The notes below the pieces were generated by a model that worked only from the letters and a program-made list of their open reading frames with translations, was not told where the DNA came from and searched no databases. From Acanthaster planci (lineage: Eukaryota > Echinodermata > Asteroidea > Valvatida > Acanthasteridae): DNA of 64,000 nucleotides. The translations under genes were made by a program, and so were the position numbers. Numbering within the stretch: position 1 is the first letter of the stretch; each line of letters opens with the position of its first letter. This document shows, piece after piece, positions 28,601-40,600 of this stretch. Location of the stretch: NCBI RefSeq assembly GCF_001949145.1, contig NW_019091420.1, forward strand, positions 1,313,334 to 1,377,333, written 5' to 3'.

Positions 28601-31600
28601 CCACGATGAATCAATCGAGATTTATAATGGCAACATTTTCATGTATTAAGTAAACTTCGGCAAAGTTTCATTTTTTTCGCGTAAACGTTTTCATCGGCAG
28701 AGTTGGACTCACCTGCCCACCGAATTCGACACTTCCAGTGCAAGATTTGACCAAAAAATCTCCTTGATCTGCTTTAATAGATACCAAATGAAAGGAAAGT
28801 TTCATTTAGATCTTTGGTAGCCTGTTTCCTGTAAAGTTCATCGATCAGAGGAATTTGTTTTGAAGTTTCTGGCCGATAAAGAGATCGATGTTATCTGCGA
28901 ACCGTAATCTAAAAATAGTTCAAAAATTACGTCATCGTTGCACAAACGAGCGGCGTATGCATGGTCTGGCGTCGTCGCTAGTTTGTGGTTTGGTCCCCGA
29001 CCTGATGAAAGGGGAACTTTCTGTCCCCTTCCGAGTCAGGGACAATGCCAAAACGCTGTTTCATATATTGGATGGACGGTGTGACGCACATTCCTTTTAC
29101 AACACATGTACCATGCACGGACGTAGCACAAAGGGAACGAAGGAGGTATCCCTGACTTCGGTAGTATATTGTCCTCGGTGTTGAGGGCGTGTACTTAGTC
29201 TACATGCACAATATGGAAAGTGTTATCCTGAAGGGACAGTTGAAAACAGAATGCCCTCTCCTCGATTGTTTGGCACAGCAGGACGGTACAAGCACGGACC
29301 TAGGAAACACAAGTACAAGTGTGGCATACACAGTGAGGACCTTCGTACCAGAGAAGTCCACATAATACAAGGTTAGAGGACGTAGTAAGCACTCACACAT
29401 GACAACAATCAGCGTTTAACCCCCTCTGAAGAAGCAGCTACAGAGGTATTTTGGGGTCAAGGTTAGCCGTGGCAAAGAATGATGAGGAACAGTACAGGAA
29501 ATTATAACCAAAATCCAGCTCGAAGGAAACATATGGGAGAAACATGAACATATTACTCGAGTTTTCTTAACCGCTTGGTGTGCTTGGTGCAGGCCTGGCA
29601 TACATAGTGTGGACCTCTGCACAAAAAAGTCCACATGATGTACGATGGGGTAGTGTGGACTCGCACAAGTCCACACAGTGTTCACCCTCTCTGAAAAACA
29701 GTTTCAGAGGCATTTTGGGGTCAAGGTTATCTGTGCAAAACGAAGAGGAACGGTCCAGGGAATCACCATAAAAAATCCAGCTTCAAGTTTCCTTAACCAC
29801 AGGAGAACAAAGGAAAGTCCACACTTTGTATGTAAAACAGGTATGGGTGTGTGTGTGTGGGGGGAACAACTTGGACATCTGGCGACAATTGAAACGTGAC
29901 CTGTTTTCGTGACTAGAGGCCCTAAACTAAAACCAACGCTTTCTTAACCTCAGAAGAATAGAATGTCCACACTACCAAGTGAAACAAGCACTTGGAGGCC
30001 TCAAACTGATACCAATACTGTCATAACCCGAAGTGTCAACTTTCTTCTCCTCTCTGCAGATGTCCAGCCGTTGGGATGGCCGCAGTCCCCTCTGGCACAA
30101 CCAGACGTGCGATGACCTGTGTGGGTGTGTGGAGGGGATCATGCGGGGGATGCGGACTCCCCAGATCTGCATGGAGGTGATCGGCTATCCCTGTCACCTT
30201 GTCAAGCAGCTGATCCGGACCACGTCGGTCAAGAGCTGCAGCGTCACCCTGGGCGGGAAGTGGTTCGAGTGCGACAAGGGCACCACGGAGTGTGTGGGAG
30301 GGGACTTGGGCGTCTACGAGGAGGTGAGACCCTTGGTCTTTGGTATTACACCCGCTCTGGTGTTAAATAAGCGCTGTGTGGTAAAGCTTTAACCAGTATC
30401 AGACAGAAGAGAACACGTTATGGGTATCATTAGCCGTTTGTCCAACTTGAAAATATTTTTTGAAGTATCAACAAATCCTCTTTAGCTCAACAACCAACAA
30501 GACCCTTAATATCAGTGCTGTTTATGGTCCCCGTCATTTGTACTAACTCAGAAGGCCATTTTAGATGCCGTAAGAATAATTTATTTACATCCCTCTGTAA
30601 TTATTAATGTGTATGATTACTGAATTTCAAGATCACATTTTGTCGGGGAAACCCATACAAAAACCAGCATCAAACGTGGCCGGTAAATCTGTCTCGTAAA
30701 ATTAGAATACCAATTTTAATAATACGTGATGATACGATCCAGAGTTATTTATTGGCCTTTGAAGGATGGCGCCAAATTGCCTTACTAAAATCTCTCGGTA
30801 TTAATTAAGCCAACCAAGTCAATTGCGTTTTCAATTTTCCAACCTAATACTCTCTTAAATCATTCACAATGAGCGCTCTCGCTTTGCATTTCGAACGACT
30901 AGAAAAAATTAATGGCGTTTCATGCATCACCCCTAACGGCCAGAGGTCTCAATGCACTTTTAAAATGGACCCCCCTGCCACTTATGCCTCAAGAGAGCCC
31001 AGGGCAATTTGCTCAAATAGCTTGCTCTGTCAATTACACAGGAGAACTGTACTTGGTCAGACAGCGGTGCCGCCAACACCGCCTACCTTGGCTGCGAGAC
31101 AACGGTTGGCAAAAACAGTAGCGTGACATGCGTCTTGTCACGTGACAGCGAGGTCGTAGGGAACTGTGTGAACAACGCCGAGTGTTTTTACAAGAAAGGT
31201 ATGGTTTCATATCCGCCTTCCCGCCGAACGAAGCGGTTCCGTGCAACAGCTACGACGCTATATGACTTATAACAACGCTAAACAACCAGGGTTGCTATAG
31301 TTGCCATTTTTTCATAACAAAAAACATGTGCATTTCTCAATTATAGTCAATTATAGACGGTAAGCCACATGATCAATTATAGACGGTAAGACATATGAAT
31401 ATTAATGCTACAGTAAAGGTGCTGAAACCTTGTCTGTGGGATATTACCACCGATTAAAATGAAAATGTGACACATATTGAGATTTGGAGCTTTCATGGGG
31501 AAGGTAGCAAGCTAAGTAAAAAGGTCTGCGGTAGCACCATGCAAGGATATCTCTTTTATGAGCATATGTGATTCTGAAACGAAGTGGATGGTACTCAACG

Positions 31601-34600
31601 TTTCTGACAGTATGCTCTGTCCGTCGTCAGGAGACTTTCAACGTGGCACATATTGGCAAGCAATGTCAATGACGGATAAAAGGCCCTGCAACAATTCTAT
31701 TGTCTTATTTTTTTTCATTGGAAATAAGTAAATTCAACTGCGATGTGTTTCAGAAACACCGTTAAATCAAGTACGCACTAGCAAGGTGCAAAAAGAGTTT
31801 GAGTGAGGCCAATTAAGAGCACTCGTCATCACCATCAACTAGACAAACAATCTACGATGGAAGGGGGTCGATGCCGGGTTATTTTCGCTCATATTGATGA
31901 TTTCCATTTTCTATTATGCTTTTGTTTTCGTTTATTTTTCTTTAAAAGAAATTCAGGGGACCCCCTTTTCCCAGGCGCCCGTACATGTATGCAAATACAA
32001 TATAGCTGGGTCTATAAGGCTCTATGGTTCTATTGCCCAAAGACGCTACAACTATCCTGCCTGTTCTTTGTGCTGCGTGCAGAGCGTGCGCACATATTAT
32101 GGGACCTGGTACTTTTACTTACAAAATAAAATATATTTTGGTCCTGCTGCTCACTAGTATATTAATGTTGAGTGGCAGAGACAGCGGATAACATTGAGCT
32201 AATGGGGAGCAAAAGCTTTTGTTACCGTTCCTTTGTACTGAGACTAGGCATATAGAACAGGTTCTATGCTGAAGTCCTAGTTTAACTCCACGGTGATGGT
32301 TTTTAAGAAACTGTATGCAATATGGGCGTTTGTTGTGAGGGCAGAGTTGCAAAAAAGACGAATTCCACAACTTTCCCCAATGGTTAAAACAATAAACCAA
32401 ATTAAATGACACCATGACTTTAGACGAGCACTCGTTTTCTAGAATCGGCTACTAACATTTAGCTTTTGAAATGGTTATCAAACGATCTCTCGGCATCCTT
32501 TTCCTCAAGCTCAAAGTTGTCAGAGGCACTTGGAGGTAATGAAACAAGACCTGTCTCAAATGGCCACGTCATACCATTTATTACACTAGTCTCGGGTAAT
32601 GGTGAGGGAATCGCTGTTTTGAACTGAAGCTTATACAGCCGTCTCAAATTCTGTGCTGCTGACTTTGGTGAGCTTGCTGTGAATTTCATCAGATGAAAAA
32701 CCCACTCTTTACACGCAGAGAGGCTGGATAGGGCCTAATAAACATGTGGAAGCGAATGACATGTGAATTGTCTAATTAATATTTTCATGGTGGCTAGGCT
32801 GATGCAATCTTCTGCAAAACTTGTATATGCTCTATGGTCTCCATGAATTTTTGAAGAATCTATGACACCTTCCCTTCAAGCTATTAGACACAGGTATTGA
32901 GTTTGAAAAAACACACAGGTGACAAGAAGGGGTAGCCGATGACAGAGCGCGCACTGGCACTGCCACCCTTGGAGGATTGGCATTATTTGGTCGGCTTTCG
33001 TGGTCATCAGAGACTCACATGCCTGCACGAATAAATTGCAAATTTGACTTCACAGACAACTGTTCATATGCCGGTAACACGACCAACGACTTCAGTTTCA
33101 GATTAGATGCTGAAGGTTAAAATAATTTCGGAGTTTCGATATCCCAACCTCCACTTTTAATGGAATGCCATTCACATCAACCACCACTTAAAACCTTCGG
33201 TCGCTGCCAGTTGATTCAAAACGTCAGCTTCTGAATTAGTTTCACGTCGGTTTTTAACAGTGTGTGTTATTTTTTTATTATCTTTTATTGTAAGCCCTCA
33301 GAATGATGGATTTGCTTTGGTTGCGCGCATCTGTCATACCAGCACAAAGCATGACCACTATGAGAACGTGCGTGTAAAATCGTGACAACAGGTCCCGGCC
33401 CGGTAATTGCCTAGCCTTGGCCGAGACCTTGTAATTGACTTGAGCATTGCGCTAATGTGAAACTGAGCTTGGCGTGGTACGGAGACTGTCCGCGTGAGCG
33501 CAAAGGTTGCACGTTTAATTTAATCGTACTTGTGCTGCCTAAAAGGTTTTGCCGAAACGTTGCAGCATGCTGAGGGGAATGCGCGACTAAAGCTTCGACG
33601 CCTAGAGAATGCTGAGACAGCGCACTGAAGAAGATTACTATCGCGGCTCTATTTTCAGCAAATTCTGCCACTGCAGTTGGCATACTGTTTGTGATGTTTT
33701 CTAGTTTTCCGTCTGCCAGCCACAAACTGAAGATGTATACAAAATGTTTATTTGCGGTATGAAATTGGGCGCTGCCGTTCACACTTGCCGCTCACTAGTT
33801 ACTGGAAAACGAAAACAGGTTGGAAGGGGACAATACGCTCTCCAAACGAACACTGGTGTTTAGTTTTGAAAGTGTCATTGAAGTGAACGATTTCGGTGAT
33901 AAAATGACATTTTTAAGGCTTCCTCTACTATTGAAATAGGGTTTAACGTTCAGGCAAGAAATGGCTTTTTAACAAATCAAGACTGAAAAGGGTATTGCGT
34001 CCTGCCTCGTACATAGGACATGTAGATCTTTTGCACTTAAGTTCACACTTCCGGTTAGGCATCTTCGATGTGATGCTTTGTTTGAGTTTGGTACTTGCGT
34101 ATGTAGGTTTCTACCATTTTTGCCCCACGGTGCATAGCCGCAGATGTGCACACATACAAAGACGACAGTCCCAGTGTCGGCTATGGCGAACATAAGTGTC
34201 ATTTATTGATATTTAGGCAGTAGCTTTGATTTTTTTCAAGATACATGTACATGTTTCTTTAATCATTTCAAGATATCTCTAACCATTTCAAGATGTGTGT
34301 AATTATTTCAAGTTACCATTAATACATTCCTGCAATTTAACATCCTTTGAGTGACGTTTCCAGTTATCTTGAAATCAATATCAAGATATCTCGCAATCCG
34401 ATTCAAGACATCTCTAAATTGTTTATAAACATCTTGAAATATGGTGTGTTCATGGTTATTCGAGAACAGCAAAACCCGATTGCGACGACGGACTCGGAGA
34501 TCTGACCCATCAGGGCAGTCAAAATTGCTCTTACGTATGCTTGGTTCCTGAAAAACCTCGCTTCATTGAAATGCCGGACTGACTCATTTCGAGGTATCGA

Positions 34601-37600
34601 AATGAATTTCGAGATATATCTAAATCGACTTTTAGATATCTCGAATCGGATTTCAAAAATATATCTTTAAAGGATTTTAAAGATGGATATAGAAATTGAC
34701 TGGAGCGGGATTTGAACCTGCAGCCTGCGGAATACCCTACCGGTTGCTCTACCACCTGAGCTATCCAGCCTTAAGTGGGTGGCTCTTCCCTTCTGTCGAT
34801 ATCTTTGCTCGAGGGGCGCTAGCCAGAAGCCAATAAACCTGAAACACTACTCAGACAGGGATCACGCCCTAATAACACGATACAACCTGAGAATTGGTGA
34901 ACAGTGATCACTAAGATAGGATTTTGAAATATCTTGAAATAATCAAGAGCTACTGCTTTAATATGACCAAATGTCACTTGTGCACGCCATAAGCCGCTAC
35001 AGCCTTACATCAAAGACGGTGGCTTGAAGACTGAGGCTCATGGGAAATGCAGTGACATCAGCAGTGAGGTTGTATCACATTATGGTTTCAGAACATGTAT
35101 ACTGTGCGTTAGTACTGAAGTACCCAGTTTGCTTTTTTTTGGTGACGACAGTGCATGGAACATCACTCGAAACAGCTTTTCAAACCCTTTTGCTTATTTC
35201 TAATATTATCACATCTCTTTTCTTTACACAACGCTATTGGTCTTGTAGCAAAACACTGGAGGCATTATTTAAACATCTTTTCTGGATTATTCCTTGGAGA
35301 ATTTTGTTCGGGACTTTGAAAGCATCGTCACACTTCAAACGCCTTCTCGTGTTGTCAATATAAGGGGCAGGGGTGAATTCCATATCAATGATTATTACTT
35401 CAGTCTGCAGATGAAGGCGGTAGTTCAGGCTGACTGAGCCAGCTTGTTTGCCCAGCGGATTTCCCCCCGTTCCACCTGCCCAAGTTTAATTTGCTGGTCC
35501 GCTGTGATGCTTCCGCATGGACAGTTTCACTACATCAAAATTGTTTTCGGCTCAAGCGAAGAGGGCCTTGTAATGATACAAGGGACAATGAAAGTAATCG
35601 CTTGAGCTCTTGCATAGCATTTTCCATGCCAAACCTTCAACAACTTCTAGCAAGGAGTATGATTTCTATGCACGTAAGTAAAAACATAGTCTGAAAAAAA
35701 ACCAAAGAAACAAACAAACAAAAACAAATTACTTATTACGCCTTGCCTTTTAAATCGTAACTATTGTTATATTAGAAAGACACGGACAAGACTTTTCTCT
35801 TTCTCTCTTAGTTAAAAAGACCGACATTGTCAATGGTAAGTTTAGCTGTAGCTAGAAATGTCGTCCACTCAGCACGGAGTACTATAATGCGTTTTCCCTG
35901 CACTGTAACCAAACTAATATACCTTTAAATCTATATTATTTCATACAAATCACATTTAGGTCACTGCAGTAACATTAGCATCACTATAAGTATAGTTGTA
36001 CTTTAGGCTGCTTGAATGTCCATCCCAAGTGTGCTTCGCTTCAAACCCGTAACACAAAGGTTGGATTCGGACAACACTGTTCCCAACTTCATATTGTGTG
36101 ACTTCTAACGACTTATCTAAAAACGTAGATGGTTATGCTAGGCTCATGGCTTCAGTTAACTAAGGCAGATGTCACAACTTATTCACAAATCGGCCCTTTT
36201 GAATTGGAAGCGAGGTTAACTTTTATATTTTGGGAACCTGAGAATAAAAATGAAAGCAATAAATAACAGTTCATCACAAATTAAAATCATTTATGCTGAT
36301 GAATAATTTATGATTTGTGATTATTATATCATGCCACATTTAAACGAAATGAAATAGAGGTATAGGCCTAGAGCCCAAAATAGAGTGGCACCCCTCATTT
36401 AACAGATTACCGTGAGTAAGATTGTGGGAGCACGATAAAAAATGGCCTCCCTGTGAATAAAGTCACGCACGCTCGCAAAATGCTGGGGAACAATGAGTTC
36501 TCAGTAAAGGCAGGTACCATGCGTCGTTGAATCAACTCCACAACTGACCAATGCATGGGCTTTCTCCATCATGTACAGTCGAGAAACGGCACATCTTCAG
36601 TTACCGATAACCTGTTCATTTTAGGGGACCAGTAATGACACACAGCACGCGAATAGGCGGGAAAAATACTCTCACATTAACCCTCACAGTCCTCAATCCT
36701 CTGATTTCAGTATGATTTTACATACACCCGAGAGTAACTTTTCTTCCCAGATTCGATGTATCCTTTGAATCCCAAATATATTACATGTATGTACAGAGCT
36801 TATAAACAGATGGATCAGCGAATGCAGACTCTATCTCGTTCTAAAAGTGAGGTTTTGGCTTCGTTTACAATAGTGAAGACTGTTAGAGGCACAGAGTCTA
36901 AAGGCGACTTTCCTTAATTTATGAGCGTCAATTCTGGCACCAAGCGTTGCGTATACGTCAAAATGAGTCGATTTTGACGGCCGAACACGATGCACACGTG
37001 TGCTATGTTATCATTGGTGTCACTTTTTTGTGTCTGTGAAAGTGAAACGCGTGGGCGTGCGCAACGCACACAAAACGTACATATTGAAAGGCGCCTTGAT
37101 TCTTGCCGCTATGATTTGCACGCAATTGGGTTCAAATGCCTCTGTTGCCAAGTTAATGCATGGTCAGAAGCTTAATACTTTTTCTTGAACGACAAAAAAA
37201 TACGCAGACTGACTTTTCTCCACCCGTGTAGATTTGTGCACGTATACCTTTGTCAGTATAATACCCTCTATACATTCTTGTATTTCTAGCTACTATACTC
37301 CGAGCACTAATGCTTTTACGTAGGCTTGTCCAAAGTGATGAATTTTGTAGCAATTCTGAATGTAGTTTGCAGTGAGATTTTGTAATACTAACGATTTTAA
37401 CGTAGTCGGTCTCTCCTGATATAACCTTAAATTCAAACTTTGAGGCGAAAATACTGAACCACATTAAGCTCCATCCGTTGAACGCTTCAGTATAGACGTA
37501 CATGTACACGTCATGAATTTGTTTAGGAAGCCTTACGCGATTATGAAAAATCCCAACACTTTGATAGTTTGCAAAATGGATAGGGTAGAAGATGTACTAT

Positions 37601-40600
37601 AGTGGCTACAGCCGCTAGCGAGGTAAGGACATTTTTTTCTGAAAGAGATATGCGTAGGGATAAGATCATGATTCATTTGCGGATACGTTAAATTGAATAA
37701 TCGTTGATAACCCCGAGATTCATGTACCTGCAGACACTGTGTGAATTCAACGACAGTTTCTCAGGTGAAGCAAAAGTGGTTCACATCGATTCACTGGCCA
37801 CATGCGATCCCAATACAATTTGTAAACAGGCACTGGTAACTGATTTACAACATTCTTTGCTATTTTCCCAGAGCGGGTATCGTGCCCGGAAAATTGGAAG
37901 CCTTTCAAGCGGCACTGCCTCAGCCCACTCATGAATCACAAGACGTGGAACGACGCGCAAAACGACTGCAAGAGAAGATGGGGTGCATCGCTGCTGAGTC
38001 TGGACTCGTTCGGCGAGTACACCCTGGATGGTTTGAAAAGGCGGTTGTCTCCGGTGCCGGACCAGAAAATGTGGCTGGGGCTCTTCCGGGACACCGTAGG
38101 TTTCATTCCAATCAAGACAGCTTTCACTGCACCAAAACCTAGTCGGGGTGAAGCATTTTCTTCAAACGTACTCTGAACATATTGCTAAACATCTATCCAT
38201 ACACTAGGTAACTGTTGTGCTACCAAAAGTTTACATTTTGAAAGTATGACGGAACCATGTCAACCGGGGATACAACCTCCTTTGTCGATTTCAGGTTTAA
38301 ATCACAATTTTAAAGTCAGTATAATTAGTTTGATTGGTTGTATTGTACTTAACAGCCAGGGTGTTCAGGAGCGCGAGAACAAACATGGCCGCAGCACAAT
38401 AAACCCGCTGCGGATACGTAGTTGTCCTTCCTGTACAACACACGAAACATCACCGCTTCTGCAATACAGCCAATCCGATATGTTTTGAAAAAATAAACAA
38501 ACTTACTTGTATTATTTATGCATTATCCATTTTTTTTGACGTGACAAACCCCATATGGACATATGCGCTCGATGTGTGTGAATTTGCATTCCCGTTATTG
38601 TGCCAAGTCTGTTCTGAAGATGCTCACTGCATTGGGGTATAGGGTTCTTATTGAAGTGTATTAATCGTGTGCCCTTCAACAAATATGTCATTCATTAAGG
38701 TGAACACCACCTTCCGGTGGGTGGACAATACGGACATCACGAAGCCCCAGACCAACTGGCCTTGGGCAGACGACCACCCGGTATCTGGTCTCAACTATGT
38801 CTACATGCTCAACAAGACATTCTACTCGGCCGAGTCCTCTCAGGTCCACCCCTATTCCTGCAAAATTAAAGGTCAGACATACTACTCAGTTACTTCATTC
38901 GTTTTAAAATAAGTACTTCGCGATCGGTCCATGCATACACACAAACGACAAAGTCATCAGCCGATTTCTTGACGCTGCTGCCTAATGGGCAGGCAATGGA
39001 TCTTGAATTCTTTTCTGGGAGTCCGTTTTCAGGAGGCACGGGAAAAGAGTACGCTAACTTCAGCAGCGGTTGGACTTAAAATCTAGTTTCCATATGGTGG
39101 TAACGAGCGCCGACGGCAAGCAAGACAAGACTCAGACACTCGCGAAAGTGACGCTTTCATTTCATAAAAAAATAACAAAACGACGTCCGAAACCCTAATT
39201 TTTTTTGCATAAAATGCTTTTAGGTGGCAATACTACCTCTCCAAGCCAAACTGATTCTGCAATTTGATATAGTTTGTTTATGGTCAGCTGACAATTGAGG
39301 CGGCGTATGTTAATAATAACGAAAATGGCAAATTTTCGCCGTCCCTGTTAACGACAGTCGCAATAAAGCATTTCCACGATTGAGTATCGTTGGGAAACTG
39401 ATGGGCGATTCTCTCTGCGTCCCTTTACGTCCCCATGCAAACCCAGGCTTTAGTTTTATTTGTGGCAAAGCAATATTCATGCGCATGTCTGCGTCAGCAT
39501 CAAACAGAGTGGAATACGGCCAATGGTTGCTTTGTTATTCTACTGCAGTTCATGACAATGGTTCAACTGGCATGAAACGTTCTTTACTTCTGAATTCGCT
39601 ACGTGTAAGTTTACTGAAAAATTAGTAAAGTGATGGCTTATGAGCTCTCCACTGCACGCAGGCCTACACTGAAAAGAAACATTCCATTGAATGCACTTTG
39701 GGACATATAATCTGCTATAGAATGTGTAAAATGTTCGCCCAATTAAAGAGTATTGCCCAACATTTTAAACTTCTGTTTGTTTTAAAAGTGTGCAAGTTAG
39801 TGTGTGGTCGTAACTAATGACAAATGGAAACATTTCTCTTTCTGCTAGTGTCAAAAAGTTTGAAATGTCGTCAGCCAAAACCCACTGAAATGCCTTGGAC
39901 GACAGCCACAGACGCTTCCTATTGGACAACTGTCCACCCTCCCACGCTACCACAGCCGGTAGGCAAGACCTCTGTATCAAGGGGCGGACCAGAAGCAACT
40001 TTTAGGGGGGAAACTTGGCTAGGGGAACCCCCAAAAGTTGGAATTTTTCATGGTGTTTCCTACATTTTGGTGGCTTTTTGCCCACTTTTGGACGGTAGGG
40101 AATACAATGTAATAAAAATATCGTCTATCGGTATTTTAAAATGTCTTCATAAGCTTCCTTTCAGGAGGAAGGGTGGTTCATGGCCCCCGTTGCCTTGGAT
40201 CCGCCCTTATCTGCTTCTGTGATGCCTGGACTCCATTGTCTCATGAAATGTCCGAATTTCAAACTCTCCCGAATTACATTAAAGACGGCTCATTGTGTTG
40301 TATACTTACATCGTCAACCTTAGGGAGAGAGGTTCGAGATTGTAGATGGTTTCACTTTTTCTTTTAGAAAACCAAAGACAGAAGTTGAATCAGCTTTTTT
40401 TTTAAAAACCCATAAGGTATCAAAAGGCATATTTTTAAAGCCATTTCCGGGAACATCTTCAAATTCAACCAGAAATCTCGAAACATCTTCTTCAGAAACA
40501 GGAGTCGTCCGTGGAGGCTCTCATGGAAGAACTGACGCAGGTCCGAGACGATGTCTCAAACTATCTGAAGACTTTTACGGTAAAACATTGTACATGTATT

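Larger units (their letters stand above)
4662..30059. other. Long intron 1 of the receptor model, no gene seen
   Basis: About 25 kb without an exon I can support on either strand. It holds the SINEs, foldback elements and tandem repeats listed separately. If exon 1 is wrong, this is intergenic DNA. Short exons compatible with phase 0 could be hidden here. Confidence 0.45.
31199..35811. other. Receptor intron, no further gene supported
   Basis: Holds a minus-strand ORF at 32459-32689, the sequence array at 34230-34680 and the tRNA-like copy at 34698. No other exon was supported. Confidence 0.5.

Noticed and set aside
33411-33782. 123-codon minus-strand ORF
   Set aside because: Composition is not protein-like across its length and no homology is recognised.
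34230-34680. CRISPR-like array
   Set aside because: Repeats are degenerate, occur in both orientations with uneven spacing, and the DNA is animal nuclear sequence.
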